Source: a virus. From it: DNA of 54,328 nucleotides. The notes beneath the pieces were generated by a model. That model was given only the letters and a program-made list of their open reading frames with translations. It searched no databases and was not told the origin of the DNA. The stretch spans positions 1-54,328 of the IMG/VR virus record IMGVR_UViG_3300038701_001289; one strand, 5' to 3'. This document shows positions 32,701 through 42,043 of this stretch, one piece after another (position 1 is the stretch's first letter; each line of letters starts with the position of its first letter). The position numbers and the translations under genes were made by a program.

Positions 32701-34299
32701 GCACAGGAAGCGTTTCTTGAAGCTGCACAAGGCTTCACCATATCCGAACGCGCCGAACTGTTCATCGATCTTGATGTCGAGCAAACACGTGCTCGTTTCG
32801 AACAACAGATACAAAACCTCAATCGCCAGCTTGAGGACATTGAAATTGAGTTCGCAGGTTCGCCGGAACAGCTTGCAGAGTTGCGTCAACAGTATTCCGA
32901 AACCATTGAGCTTATCGAAAGAACACGTGATGCGGAGATAGCGGCGGCTAACTCGTTTACGGCACAGATGGAACGCAGGTCCGACGCAATAGACCTGTTC
33001 ATCCGCGATCTGCAAAACCTTGCGCACGAGACGGAGGGAACCTTTAGTCGTGTCGCGGCTGGTATCGGTATAGCATTCGCAGAATATCAGCGTGACTTGG
33101 TTACTCTGGTAGATATTACCAGCAATGCCGTGACTGGTTTCCTCGACGCGGTTACCACTGGTGTTGCTGATTTCATCTTCGACAACGAAAACGCATGGGA
33201 AAACTTCAAAGAGAATATGCTGAATATCAGCCGCGAAATCTTTGAAGGGTTCACAAGGGCGTTCCTGCAACAGGCAATATCGTCGCTGACCGATGGCGGC
33301 GGCTCTATCTTTGGCAACATATTCCAGCCGGGTTCGTTGTTCGGAGGTGACGCTAACAGCGAAACACCTTCGGTAGGCACTGGTGGTCTATTGGGCGGTT
33401 TGTTCGGTGGCGGTGAGCAAGGCGGTGGCGCGGGTGCCGGTATCCAACAGGGTGCCGCACAGATACAGGCCGGTACGCAACAGGTCGCGACCGTATTGCA
33501 GCAAGGCGCTGCGCAGATACAAGCTGCCTTTGGTCAGGTCGCGCCGCAGGTACAGGCCAGCGGGGCGCAGGTAAGCGGTGCTCTGACTACAACCGGCACA
33601 ACGGTAAGGGCGCAGGGTCAGGTAGCAGGGCAGGGCGTTCAAGCGGCTGGTAACTATCTGTCAGGTTCGATCAACGCGGCAGCAGCTAAGGTAAGCTCGT
33701 CTGGCGGGGGCGGCGGCTTCGGTTTGCTTGGAAGCCTGTTCGGTTTTGCTAACGGTGGTTTGGTCGGAGACATACAAGCGCTTCAACGGTTCGCAAGCGG
33801 CGGGCGTGTATCCGGGCCGGGTACAGGTACTTCTGACGACATTCTTGCGTACCTGTCCAATGGCGAGTTCGTCATGCGATCCGCTGTAACACGTCAGTTC
33901 CTTCCCCTACTGGAAGCCATGAACAGCGGTGCCTCGTCTCAAGATATTATAGGTATGCTTCTGTCTGGCGAAAAGAAAGGTTTTGGCAACATAATGCAAG
34001 CTGTGCAGAGCCTTGCAAACGGGTTTACTCCTGCATATGCTGGCGGCGGGCTTGTTGGAGGCATACTTGGTACGCCGAACATATCGGAACCAAGGCTTCT
34101 GACCATAAACCCCGGCAACACCGCATCGCAGACCAGCATCAGCAACACGGATGCTCGTAGAAGCAACAGTGTCGTAAACGTGAACGTCACATACAAGGTA
34201 ACCGGAAACGGTGCACCAGTTGACAACATGCGCCGGTCCATGAACCAACACGCAAAAGCCCTTGCGGCACAGATCGAAAAGGCTAAGAAGAACACATGA
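29713..34299 (+). CDS. Tape measure protein, 1528 aa
   Basis: The longest gene, sets tail length. The N-terminal part (about 40-330) is a TP901/PhageMin tail domain: FERQLVVTNAIAQG, ATEAAGALQNLAQAGFTAEQ, SIEETTAFLGQLFNIGLRG. Hydrophobic, Gly/Ala-rich segments near 370-480 could insert in the host membrane. Long charged coiled coils follow, then a Gln/Ala/Gly repeat region (about 1240-1330) and a C-terminal GEFVMRSAVTRQFLP block common in tape measures. Its 4.6 kb would correspond to a long non-contractile tail. A one-mismatch repeat copy lies inside. Confidence 0.93.
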   Translation: MAQAGTDFGAVADDLRRAATAFAALTTSASVFGRALGTFRQFERQLVVTNAIAQGSITTYRNMEQAARTFALNTTVGATEAAGALQNLAQAGFTAEQSLAAMSGVLLLAQATFADVALASDVITSSIRAFQLEASEAGRVSNVFTAAITGSLATIDKLAFAMRQVAPVAEVANISIEETTAFLGQLFNIGLRGEQAGTALRNIIVRLIRPLGEAGDLLERAGVATRSATGDLRNLADILRDIGNSDLTDADLARIFETEALAGALAAIRAVTEQAEDGTTAYERFLGEITGTDRALELAVQNLETFDGSMRLFSNTVEDLLRQVGQELAPTIVAITDTIRDWVLAFNELDPATRQNIIQWTAYGAAIVSSLAVINALLLVLRGPLLAGMVSIGASVVTGTAAMLGFSTATAAVGAGLRVLPAILGRVAAAFGAIVRLIPAIGAAAGLAFGPAGVMLVGLAAAAAGTWALVSAFGALRERAAELERIELENLEFRIATDAGTARATALADAVLPEEGLEEIDRRTERLRRQIEVAAALMENDPLGLAGVADRAQPVAEGNIELLSNAVDQLDEEAEYYQEILERRRELRDYQERIIEAAQGQGGVGGLIDRMIANGIARDVDADIEQTLVGLSAEEVGFIRAFEQRYASSAQELDDAIDSLDFARRVEQEAIAEFLSRLATGDAELDDDYALLGDAVSRSLTENPDVIDAIARELAIREIDPSNQEAILRLVAGFTGDRQLRAVLDQIVLQQEETAASVIPNAVAELEAGAAAIRDSAERNILRVLISTSDSIEEGVAAAIDLANREFSDNLQDVGDDLRENYGETLSEFIGGTNQAIIDALGNFNFEEFGEELPPSFSELISGQALLEAVAREVDSTTTPEELQAIIAEEEARYTAILDSFVAALIRAGTLNDDQEEAIRAAAASSMEAAIAALEAGFSGTVAEVEATTQSITRRVNSPSRRGGGGQSAADLARQRLREARQIEDAFSRARDAALDAQEAFLEAAQGFTISERAELFIDLDVEQTRARFEQQIQNLNRQLEDIEIEFAGSPEQLAELRQQYSETIELIERTRDAEIAAANSFTAQMERRSDAIDLFIRDLQNLAHETEGTFSRVAAGIGIAFAEYQRDLVTLVDITSNAVTGFLDAVTTGVADFIFDNENAWENFKENMLNISREIFEGFTRAFLQQAISSLTDGGGSIFGNIFQPGSLFGGDANSETPSVGTGGLLGGLFGGGEQGGGAGAGIQQGAAQIQAGTQQVATVLQQGAAQIQAAFGQVAPQVQASGAQVSGALTTTGTTVRAQGQVAGQGVQAAGNYLSGSINAAAAKVSSSGGGGGFGLLGSLFGFANGGLVGDIQALQRFASGGRVSGPGTGTSDDILAYLSNGEFVMRSAVTRQFLPLLEAMNSGASSQDIIGMLLSGEKKGFGNIMQAVQSLANGFTPAYAGGGLVGGILGTPNISEPRLLTINPGNTASQTSISNTDARRSNSVVNVNVTYKVTGNGAPVDNMRRSMNQHAKALAAQIEKAKKNT
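32360..32373 (+). repeat. Dispersed repeat, one-mismatch copy
   Basis: TACAAGCGATTATAGCGG: single T to G change, tail intact. It fills part of the 6 kb gap between copies 14 and 15. Confidence 0.65.
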
Positions 34300-35486
34300 G
34301 TACGCTATTCCTTGAAGGCTTCGAACACGTGGCACCAACTACGCCTTCCATAGGGCAAGTTCTGCCGTCAGAATTCGAGACGTTTTTCGAAATCGATGTA
34401 CCGGCGGTAACTACCGACTGGTTCATAAACTCTGCCGGTACGCAAGACGACTCTAGCGGGCCGATGGTTGTGAACGAAGGCCGTGTCGGTGGGCAATCGA
34501 TCCGCATACAAAGACCCAATGCGTCAACCAATAATGCGGCGTACAATGGGTCGGTTGTACTTCCTTTCCGAAAGACTATCAGCGACAAGGCCGAAGTCAT
34601 CGCCGGGTTCGGGGTCAAATTCAGCAGACTTCCTTATTCGGAGGCTGTACCACTTATACGGTTCGGTTACGACGATGGTATCGACAACAACGAACAGTGC
34701 TGCATTTGGGCTGACCGGCAGGGTCGGCTCTTTATGGCGTCGGAAGACTTGCTGTACGACGACACGGTTATGACCGTGACAGCGGTTGCCGACACGCAAA
34801 CGGCCACTGCGAAAATGAACTTCAACAACTGGACGTATATCGAAGTGAAGCTCGATCTGAGCGGGACCACTCCGACGCTTACAATCGATTGCAACGGCGA
34901 GAACGTTCTGTTCCTTGAGAACGTATCGGTTCAAAAACATTCGACTGACGATTTGATCAACACGGTCGAATTCATCAATGTACACAACGGCTATTTCAAC
35001 GAAGAAGCCTTCACGCAATGGCTGGATGATTTCTATATCTTCGACGGGTTGGGTGACGCGAATAACGACATCGCAGGTCCGCAGTATATCATAAGGGTTC
35101 CGGTCGGTGACCCTTTTCATGCTGAATGGGCGGCGCAGGGTGCAGGAAGCACGAAAGAAGCCGTCTCTGGACAGTATGACAAAGACGATCTTACGGCGTT
35201 CGCCCTCACCTCTTTGAACGCCATGAACAACTACATCGCACCGGGTTCCGCCGATCCTTCGATTGGCTGGATAAACGCTGTCGGTATAACCGTGTTCGTA
35301 TCGGTGGACGCTGGTTCTGACGATCTGACGGTAGCGATAGGGGAAGGCGCGCTGGAAGACGAGCGCGTTCACTCCATATCGAACACAAACCCAAAGGGTC
35401 TTACGTCTTACTTCGACCTCGACCCCTTGGCGCGTGACTGGAACATGGGTAGACTTGCACTGGCGGATGCACGGGTAGGGTCGTAA
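34296..35486 (+). CDS. Tail protein with lectin-like (LamG/ConA) fold, 396 aa
   Basis: ATGA overlap with the tape measure. The central part (about 95-250) shows the jelly-roll pattern: IAGFGVKFSRLPY, MNFNNWTYIEVKLDLSGT, TQWLDDFYIFDGLG. The last 150 residues form another beta-rich part. An extra protein here, between tape measure and distal tail protein, is not part of the minimal GTA set. It probably decorates the tail tip and binds carbohydrate. Confidence 0.6.
   Translation: MSTLFLEGFEHVAPTTPSIGQVLPSEFETFFEIDVPAVTTDWFINSAGTQDDSSGPMVVNEGRVGGQSIRIQRPNASTNNAAYNGSVVLPFRKTISDKAEVIAGFGVKFSRLPYSEAVPLIRFGYDDGIDNNEQCCIWADRQGRLFMASEDLLYDDTVMTVTAVADTQTATAKMNFNNWTYIEVKLDLSGTTPTLTIDCNGENVLFLENVSVQKHSTDDLINTVEFINVHNGYFNEEAFTQWLDDFYIFDGLGDANNDIAGPQYIIRVPVGDPFHAEWAAQGAGSTKEAVSGQYDKDDLTAFALTSLNAMNNYIAPGSADPSIGWINAVGITVFVSVDAGSDDLTVAIGEGALEDERVHSISNTNPKGLTSYFDLDPLARDWNMGRLALADARVGS
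34880..34893 (+). repeat. Dispersed repeat copy 15
   Basis: TACAATCGATTGCAACGG, intragenic, frame TID. Confidence 0.9.
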
Positions 35487-36514
35487 TGACGCTGAGCTTA
35501 CACAATGTGGCCTTCACCCTAGCGGTCAGGTCCGATAGAAATCCGAGCACCGGAGTAGGTCCAGCACCTGCCGGTTACCTTGAAGACGCGGAGGAAGGTG
35601 AATTGATCTACACGGACGTGTTTTTCCCTGCATGTATCGCTTACGGCTCTACGGGGCTTCCCCGGTACATGACTGACAAGGTCGAAGTCTACTCCGGCTC
35701 TGAGCAACGGCAATCGCGGTGGGCTTACCCCAAGCACGAGTACAGCATCAAGCTTGAGAACCTGCCCGCTGACGAAATCTCCGAGGTTATGCGTCTTTGG
35801 CATATCTGTTCCGGCGATCACGCGGCGTTCCTCTTCATGGACCCGCTTGATCACACTTCCGCTATAAGTGACACCATCCTTTCGGCAAGCGACATATCCG
35901 ACACGGATCAGGTTGTGGCAACTGCTACTGGTGGCCGGGAAGAGTACGAGCTTTACAAGTATTACCCCGGCGACGGAAGCAGAACCAAGCAACGCCGCAT
36001 CAAATACCCGAAACTGGATACACTGATTGTCGCGGTGAATGGTTACCGTCACGCCACGTGGAATTACTCATACGCCACTGGCGTACTGACGTTCACCACA
36101 CCTGTTGGCGGTTTTACCGAAAATACCGACATGTCGAGCAATGTCCTCGGGGCGCTTGTCGGAACGCCTGACATACAAGTCGGTGACCTTGTTTATCTGA
36201 CAGGCCACACCAACCCGTCAGACGAACGTCCGTCAGGCGGCAACCCTCTCAGGGTTACGGCAGCGGCAGGCGGTCTTTTCGAATTCGAAGAGTTCAACGG
36301 TGCAGCCTACACCCCTGACAACTTCACAGGCGTAGACATAACGATCCAACATGCATTGCCGCCCGCTGGTTCGGTGATCACGGCGGGTTTCTACTTCTAC
36401 GTGCCTGTCCGTTTCGATGACGGCGACAACGCACAGTCCGAAGTCGTGGCGGGGCAGCGTGAGAGTGCTTACGCCAATTTCGACCAGATAACGCTTAAAG
36501 AGGTACTGGAATGA
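35486..36514 (+). CDS. Distal tail protein, DUF2460 family
   Basis: The order FFPACIAYGSTGLPRY, WAYPKHEYSIKLENL, DHAAFLFMDPLDH, YPGDGSRTKQRRIKYPK and finally FYFYVPVRFDDGDNAQS is the DUF2460 pattern (GTA orf12-type), which forms the hub below the tube. It is longer than usual because of an insertion at about residues 205-290. One-base overlap with the upstream gene and ATGA overlap with DUF2163. Confidence 0.85.
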   Translation: MTLSLHNVAFTLAVRSDRNPSTGVGPAPAGYLEDAEEGELIYTDVFFPACIAYGSTGLPRYMTDKVEVYSGSEQRQSRWAYPKHEYSIKLENLPADEISEVMRLWHICSGDHAAFLFMDPLDHTSAISDTILSASDISDTDQVVATATGGREEYELYKYYPGDGSRTKQRRIKYPKLDTLIVAVNGYRHATWNYSYATGVLTFTTPVGGFTENTDMSSNVLGALVGTPDIQVGDLVYLTGHTNPSDERPSGGNPLRVTAAAGGLFEFEEFNGAAYTPDNFTGVDITIQHALPPAGSVITAGFYFYVPVRFDDGDNAQSEVVAGQRESAYANFDQITLKEVLE

Positions 36515-37455
36515 ACCGCTCTCAATACGTCCAAATGTTCCGGGCGTTGGAGCGTACCAAAACGAGGTACGCCGAGTGCGTCAAGATCACAAGAACCGAT
36601 GGCGTCATTTTTCGGTTCACGGCACATGACCGTTTGCTTCGTATAAAGGAAAGCGACGGTGTTTTCTATGAATACACACCGGCAGCGGCCTTTTCTTTGA
36701 CCGCTCTCGAAGTGAACGATGGTCTTACTGTGTCGAACATGGACATCGACGGTATTATAACCGATGACACGATCACGGAAGCCGATCTGCACAACGGCAT
36801 ATATGAGAATGCGCGGGTAGACATATTCCTCGCGTATTGGAGCAACAACAGGATCGGTATTTTGCCGCTGCGCGCCGCTTGGATAGGCGATCTTATGGTT
36901 GAAGGTCCGAAGTTCCAAGCTGATCTGCGAGGCATTGCGAACAAGCTTGCGCAGACTTTCGTCAAAGCAACTCAGTTGGAATGTCGCTGGACGCTTGGCG
37001 ACAGTAAATGCACGATTGATCTGACTACAGGCAACGGGTTTGCCCGTGAGTTCGCCATATCTTCCGTGACCCATGCGCTTGACGAGTTTGTCTGCCCCAT
37101 ACCCGGCTCAGAGAGTGGCAACTTCTACCAATGGGGCTACGTCGAATTCTTGTCTGGCAACAACAACGGCGCGAAGATGGAAATCTTTCGTCAATACGGC
37201 CAGACTGTGAAACTGTTTCTCCCGATGTCTCAAGAAATCGAAGCCGGTGACTTTATTCGTATCGTCGCTGGTTGCGATAAGAAATACACCACGTGTTGCT
37301 CGAAATTCGATAACACCAGACGGTTTGGCGGCGAACCGTTCTTGTCTGGTTCTGACTTGCTCACTACTGTTCCGACCTACGGCGGCGGCAGCACAGGCTC
37401 TTCGACTGGAACCAGTACATTCAGCGCTGGTACAACCTTGTTGGACAACGAATAA
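36511..37455 (+). CDS. Tail hub protein, DUF2163 (BR0599) family
   Basis: Shows RFTAHDRLLRI, the DUF2163 core AFSLTALEVNDGLTVSNMDI, DLRGIANKLAQTF and the Cys motif LECRWTLGDSKCTIDL (family form CR.xLGD.xC). A further pair of Cys (CDKKYTTCCSKF) may bind an iron-sulphur cluster, as proposed for the GTA homologue. Gly/Ser/Thr-rich C-terminus. Confidence 0.86.
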   Translation: MNRSQYVQMFRALERTKTRYAECVKITRTDGVIFRFTAHDRLLRIKESDGVFYEYTPAAAFSLTALEVNDGLTVSNMDIDGIITDDTITEADLHNGIYENARVDIFLAYWSNNRIGILPLRAAWIGDLMVEGPKFQADLRGIANKLAQTFVKATQLECRWTLGDSKCTIDLTTGNGFAREFAISSVTHALDEFVCPIPGSESGNFYQWGYVEFLSGNNNGAKMEIFRQYGQTVKLFLPMSQEIEAGDFIRIVAGCDKKYTTCCSKFDNTRRFGGEPFLSGSDLLTTVPTYGGGSTGSSTGTSTFSAGTTLLDNE

Positions 37456-37456
37456 C

Positions 37457-37942
37457 ATGGAAAAGGTCTCACTCGAAAACTGGCTGAAACAACTACGATC
37501 CTACTTGGGTACACGTTTCCGTCATCAAGGCCGCGCAACCGCTGGCGGCGGTATCGACTGTATAGGTCTTGTCATCAAAGCGGCGCACGATCTTGGTATC
37601 GACCACGGTACGATAAACTACAGGGCATACGCACACACCCCTGATCCCGGTACTCTCGAAAAAGAGTGCAATGCGTACATGAACCGCGTCCCTTACAATC
37701 GATTGCAGCCGCTGCGTAGGCAGGTTAAAATCGGTAGTGTGCTTCTAATGTGGGTCGAACAGCAAGGAACGCCGCGACATGTCGGAGTGTATACCGGCGT
37801 TGACCGGCACGGTAGGGATACGATTATCCACTCCTATGCTCAGGAAAATAGAGGCGTCATCGAACAACCGATGGGAGCCTATTGGGTACAGCGCGTTTGT
37901 GCTGTATATGAATTGAAAGACGTCGAATACGGAGCCTTGTAA
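37457..37942 (+). CDS. NlpC/P60 tail-tip peptidase, 161 aa
   Basis: ATG 37457 chosen 1 base after the DUF2163 stop; the longer in-frame ORF lies within that gene. Catalytic Cys in GGGIDCIGLVIKAAHDL and His in PRHVGVYTG, with a third polar residue near IIHSYAQ. It degrades peptidoglycan locally when the tail penetrates the wall. Order DUF2460-DUF2163-NlpC/P60-tip protein is the GTA arrangement. A repeat copy is read YNRLQ. Confidence 0.88.
   Translation: MEKVSLENWLKQLRSYLGTRFRHQGRATAGGGIDCIGLVIKAAHDLGIDHGTINYRAYAHTPDPGTLEKECNAYMNRVPYNRLQPLRRQVKIGSVLLMWVEQQGTPRHVGVYTGVDRHGRDTIIHSYAQENRGVIEQPMGAYWVQRVCAVYELKDVEYGAL
37694..37707 (+). repeat. Dispersed repeat copy 16
   Basis: TACAATCGATTGCAGCCG, intragenic, frame NRL. 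Confidence 0.88.
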
Positions 37943-40900
37943 TGGCCTCTCTTCTCCTAGGTAATCTCGGTTCGTCCCTCTTAGGCCCTCTTGGGGGCTT
38001 TATAGGTTCGGCTATAGGTTCATATATCGACAACCTACTGTTCGCCCCGAAACCGCCAGACATCGAAGGCCCGCGCCTTACTGACCTTAACGCTGTTCGG
38101 GCTGATCCCGGCGTTCCACTGCCCATTGTGTACGGTACAGACCGGGTTCCCGGTATCGTGATCGACAGCACGGACATCATAGAAACCAAGCACAAGCAGA
38201 AAGTCGGCGGCAAAGGCGGTCCTAAGCAGACGCAAATCAGCTACACCTACCACGTTGATATTGATTTCATGCTTTGCGAAGGTCCGATACTTGGTGTTGG
38301 GCGTATCTGGGCTGACGGTAAGCTCGTTCGCGGAACCCGCTATGAAATGTCCTTGCAAGCGGAGACTGCGGAAGAGAAAGCCGGGGCGATCCCTTACTCT
38401 AACTGGTATCTGCAACAGTATTACGACGAAACGCTTTTGCCGTGGTCTCTTGACCCGAGCTACACTCCCACCATAGGTGTGCAGAAATACACCTACGACC
38501 CCATTAGCGACGTGTACACTCCTATATCGGACGGTGAAGCGGCGGCGATCCTCGCTGATCCGACTGACGTAACCGTTATATATGCTCAAGAGAGTGACAC
38601 AGGTTACTACATACCTATCCCGGCTTCGCACGACTATACAGGGGAGGTAATAACCGAGTGTCAGGATCATGAGGTTCTTTTCCCCGGAAGCTACAATTCA
38701 TTTCAAGATTTTACTGGATCGGAAGGCGGCGATGGTTCTACACTACCCGTTGTCGCGGATAACACGGTATACAGCACTTCGTGGGTTAACGAAGGTCCGG
38801 CCCACGTAGAACACGCCAATGACGAATTCACCAGTGTAACGCTTATCAATTCAGCAGTGTTTCACGATTTCGATCTGCACGATATGGGGATAACACAAAG
38901 CATCATAAACGCAGGAAGCGTCAAGGTATCTTTCAACTGGTCAGGCACATACCTTGACGGCGGTGTACTTGTTACGAGACAGGTTACTTTTTACGAAGAC
39001 GACGGTGGCGTACCGTTGCAACCGGGTTCCACGGAAGAGCAAGCACACGTCATAACCTCTACTGCATCCGAAACTGTGGAAATAACTGTACCAACGAATA
39101 TACGTTTCGTGCAGGTTCGTTTTAGTCTTGTCGATGAAGTTTCGATAAACATAAGTGACATTCGCTTTCAATGGATAACACCAACTCCTTGTCCTCTTGT
39201 GAGGGATTGGCCGGATTACGAAAACTTCTACGATGCGATCAATGACTGGTCCCCTATAGCTGTTCTTGAGTTTCACGGTCCAGAAGGCGTTGCGTTCTAT
39301 CGCGGCACCGACGATCAAATATCTGACCCCACAATGCAGCTTGTGCACACTGGCGATATTTCCTGTGACGTTCCGGCGTACATAGGTAGAGCGCATATCG
39401 TATTCCAGCGCCTTGAGTTAGAGGACTTTGGTAACCGCATACCCAACTTTACGTTCGAGATTGTCCAATCAGACAATGCACGTATCAGGTTGGTGCTCGA
39501 AGACCTCATGAACCGTGCTGAAATGGATGCTGACCTCTACGATCTTACGGCGCTTCCTGAAACGGGGGTGCCTTCTCACGTTCTTGGGTATACCGTCGCC
39601 AAGGTGACGAGCTTCCGTGCCGCAATGGAAACTCTGCTTGAGGCGTTCAACATCGATTGTGCGGAGATGGGTAACCAGCTTGTGTTCCGTCCAAAGAACC
39701 GAGAATACGACCATACAATCGATTATAGCGACTTGGCCGCTATTGAAGCCGGGGGCAAAGGAAACGGCGTTGCCATAAAAATATCTCTGCGCGACCCGAT
39801 AGAAATGCCCAAGAGGCTCACCATCCGTTATCGCGATCCTGAAAGGGAATATCAGGTCAACACCGCAGTCGCGGCCCGCCAGTTTACACAATCGGTGCAA
39901 GAGAGTTCGGCAGAGCTTTCGGCGGTCCTTCCCCCGTATATCGCAAAGCAGTACGCGAGAGATAAGTTACGTTCACTTTGGTACGAACGGAAGGCCGGTA
40001 GCTGGACTGCGCCTCACAAGTACCTCTATATCTCGCCGTCTGACAAAGTGTTCATCAACGGAAGCGATTACGGTAAGGCTGATTTCGTTTTCCGGGTGAC
40101 CAGCGTATCGCGGGCCGCTAACGGCATCCTTTCCATGGAAGGCGTCATAAAGGAAACGAACCTTTACTCGCCCGTAGAAGGCGAAACCGATGCGGTCGGA
40201 ACAGACAATCTCTGGCACCCTCAGATAGGTGGAACCCGTGTTCCAGCGACGTATACGAAACTGTTGAACTTGCCGCCACTTCGTGAAAGCGACAACGACG
40301 CTGGTTTCTACTACGGTATGAGTGGGCAAAGCGGAACGTGGAACGGAGCAACCCTTAATAGACAACTTACGTCGCAGTCTGCATACGAATTGCTAGGGCT
40401 ACTCACCAACGGTACAGTCCTTGGTTTTGCAGAAACCGGCCTTGGCTATTTCGCCACACCGGGCTTGCTGGACACCACCAATACCATCGTTGTGCAGCTT
40501 TACAATGCTAGTGACGTGCTGTCGTCGATCACAGCGGAAGAGCTACTTTCTACGAAGCTTAACGTAGCCGTGATAGGCGAAGAGATTATTCAATTCATGA
40601 ACGCGACCGATCTAGGTAGCGGAAGATGGGAACTCTCAAACTTGCTTAGAGGGCATCTTGACACTGGTACAGAGGAAATACTGTCAGGGCATCTTGCTCA
40701 CGACAGTTTCGTGCTTTTGGAAGAATTCACGCTAGGGAACCATGTAGAAGACATTTCCTTTGCGTTCAACCCGTACCCCTACAAGGGTGTCACAGTAAAT
40801 TCGCAAATATCTCAGTTCTCTGCGCAGGAGTTCACTAACTCGGCTGAGCGGCTTAGACCATTCCGTCCTTTCGGGGTTACGGGAGTTAGGGACGTCAGCA

Positions 40901-41181
40901 ACAATCTAACGATAAGCTGGATACGGCAGGATCGTTTGGTTTACTCTATGGTTGACGGCGCGGATATACCTATCAGCGAAGATTACGAGCAGTACGAGGT
41001 TGAAATACTCGACGGAACAACCGTTGTAAGAACTTTTGTTGTGGATGACGCAACAGAGGTGGCATATACTGCGGCAGCGCAAACCAGCGATGGTCTAACA
41101 CCGGGTGATCCGGTATCCTTGAATATATACCAAATGTCCGCAATACTCGGACGCGGCAACATGTATACCGGAGAAGTCTAA
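37942..41181 (+). CDS. Tail tip / host-specificity protein, 1079 aa
   Basis: The Gly-rich start (LLGPLGGFIGSAIGSYIDNL) followed by FRADPGVPLPIVYG-like sequence is diagnostic of the GTA-type tip protein (J/megatron group). The middle has long beta-rich inserts; about 540-720 includes FRAAMETLLEAFNIDCAE and KRLTIRYRDPEREYQ, typical of the phage-tail hub module. C-terminal FNIII-like part (RPFGVTGVRDVSNNLTISWI, about 980-1000). It determines receptor contact. One-base overlaps on both sides. Confidence 0.85.
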   Translation: MASLLLGNLGSSLLGPLGGFIGSAIGSYIDNLLFAPKPPDIEGPRLTDLNAVRADPGVPLPIVYGTDRVPGIVIDSTDIIETKHKQKVGGKGGPKQTQISYTYHVDIDFMLCEGPILGVGRIWADGKLVRGTRYEMSLQAETAEEKAGAIPYSNWYLQQYYDETLLPWSLDPSYTPTIGVQKYTYDPISDVYTPISDGEAAAILADPTDVTVIYAQESDTGYYIPIPASHDYTGEVITECQDHEVLFPGSYNSFQDFTGSEGGDGSTLPVVADNTVYSTSWVNEGPAHVEHANDEFTSVTLINSAVFHDFDLHDMGITQSIINAGSVKVSFNWSGTYLDGGVLVTRQVTFYEDDGGVPLQPGSTEEQAHVITSTASETVEITVPTNIRFVQVRFSLVDEVSINISDIRFQWITPTPCPLVRDWPDYENFYDAINDWSPIAVLEFHGPEGVAFYRGTDDQISDPTMQLVHTGDISCDVPAYIGRAHIVFQRLELEDFGNRIPNFTFEIVQSDNARIRLVLEDLMNRAEMDADLYDLTALPETGVPSHVLGYTVAKVTSFRAAMETLLEAFNIDCAEMGNQLVFRPKNREYDHTIDYSDLAAIEAGGKGNGVAIKISLRDPIEMPKRLTIRYRDPEREYQVNTAVAARQFTQSVQESSAELSAVLPPYIAKQYARDKLRSLWYERKAGSWTAPHKYLYISPSDKVFINGSDYGKADFVFRVTSVSRAANGILSMEGVIKETNLYSPVEGETDAVGTDNLWHPQIGGTRVPATYTKLLNLPPLRESDNDAGFYYGMSGQSGTWNGATLNRQLTSQSAYELLGLLTNGTVLGFAETGLGYFATPGLLDTTNTIVVQLYNASDVLSSITAEELLSTKLNVAVIGEEIIQFMNATDLGSGRWELSNLLRGHLDTGTEEILSGHLAHDSFVLLEEFTLGNHVEDISFAFNPYPYKGVTVNSQISQFSAQEFTNSAERLRPFRPFGVTGVRDVSNNLTISWIRQDRLVYSMVDGADIPISEDYEQYEVEILDGTTVVRTFVVDDATEVAYTAAAQTSDGLTPGDPVSLNIYQMSAILGRGNMYTGEV
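39714..39727 (+). repeat. Dispersed repeat copy 17
   Basis: TACAATCGATTATAGCGA, intragenic, frame TID. Confidence 0.88.
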
Positions 41182-41966
41182 TGTCTGTCTCAAGCAATCT
41201 TGAACTCTTGGTTTTGTCTGAAACCATGTCGCAGAAAGCGACCGGCGTTAACCTTGGGTTGCAGGGCTTGGAACAGGCCCTTTCAGAACAGTATTCGCTT
41301 GATACGTCTGCGGCCACAACACCCGGAGACGATGTCACCATACCTTTTGATGACACCAACGACTTGTCAGATAGGACGGCCTTGCGCTGCATCTATCTGG
41401 TCTTGTCTGCGGGGGCGACTGCGGCGTTTAACGTCATACATCCAGATAATAAACATCTGTTCATAGTCAAAAACGAGACAAGCCAAACGGCTACGGTGAA
41501 AACTGCGGCAGGCACGGGCATTGACGTTGCTACTACGGAAACAAGGCTTCTGTATTGCGACGGTACGAACGTGGTTGAGATAACCTTGCCGGGTTCCGGC
41601 GGTGGCGGCGGGGGTACAGCGCCCTATGATATTGACGTCTCTGTATACGGCAGGGCCACTAACGGCCAAGTCATAGCTCGCTTCATAGTTGGAAGGGAGA
41701 TAACGTTCCCTGCCGATTTTGCGGGATCGCAGGGAAGTGTTCTTGTAAACCCGACTGCTACCAATACGTTTGACGTTGACGATGACGGTTCAAAGATAGG
41801 TGAAATATCTGTCTCGACCGGCGGCGTGGTCACGTTCACCACTACTCTCGGAGCGGAGCAGGTTGTAGCCGCTGGCTCCGAATTGGTTATACACAATCAA
41901 GCGTCGGCAGATGCTACGCTGGAAGGCTTGACCGCCGTAATTCTCGGAACAGTAACGTTGGCGTAA
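41181..41966 (+). CDS. Tail fibre-like protein, 261 aa
   Basis: Starts in a one-base overlap with the tip gene. N-terminal helix (LELLVLSETMSQKATGVNLG), then beta-rich blocks separated by a Gly run (about 139-146) and ending with TGGVVTFTTTLG. It looks like a short trimeric fibre or tip appendage. The exact family is not recognised. Confidence 0.6.
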   Translation: MSVSSNLELLVLSETMSQKATGVNLGLQGLEQALSEQYSLDTSAATTPGDDVTIPFDDTNDLSDRTALRCIYLVLSAGATAAFNVIHPDNKHLFIVKNETSQTATVKTAAGTGIDVATTETRLLYCDGTNVVEITLPGSGGGGGGTAPYDIDVSVYGRATNGQVIARFIVGREITFPADFAGSQGSVLVNPTATNTFDVDDDGSKIGEISVSTGGVVTFTTTLGAEQVVAAGSELVIHNQASADATLEGLTAVILGTVTLA

Positions 41967-41969
41967 GCC

Positions 41970-41983
41970 TACAATCGATTGTT
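41970..41983 (+). repeat. Dispersed repeat copy 18
   Basis: TACAATCGATTGTT, 3 bases after the fibre gene stop and about 20 bases before the TTGCAC of a possible promoter. Confidence 0.85.
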
Positions 41984-42002
41984 AACTCTAAAAACGTGAG
42001 GG

Positions 42003-42029
42003 TTGCACACGCCACTATAGACGTATAAA
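42003..42029 (+). promoter_or_regulatory. Possible promoter of the lysis genes
   Basis: TTGCAC and TATAAA with a 15-bp spacer; suboptimal spacing. It lies in the 144-bp gap before the membrane protein genes. Confidence 0.35.
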
Positions 42030-42043
42030 TTGTAAGGAAATCC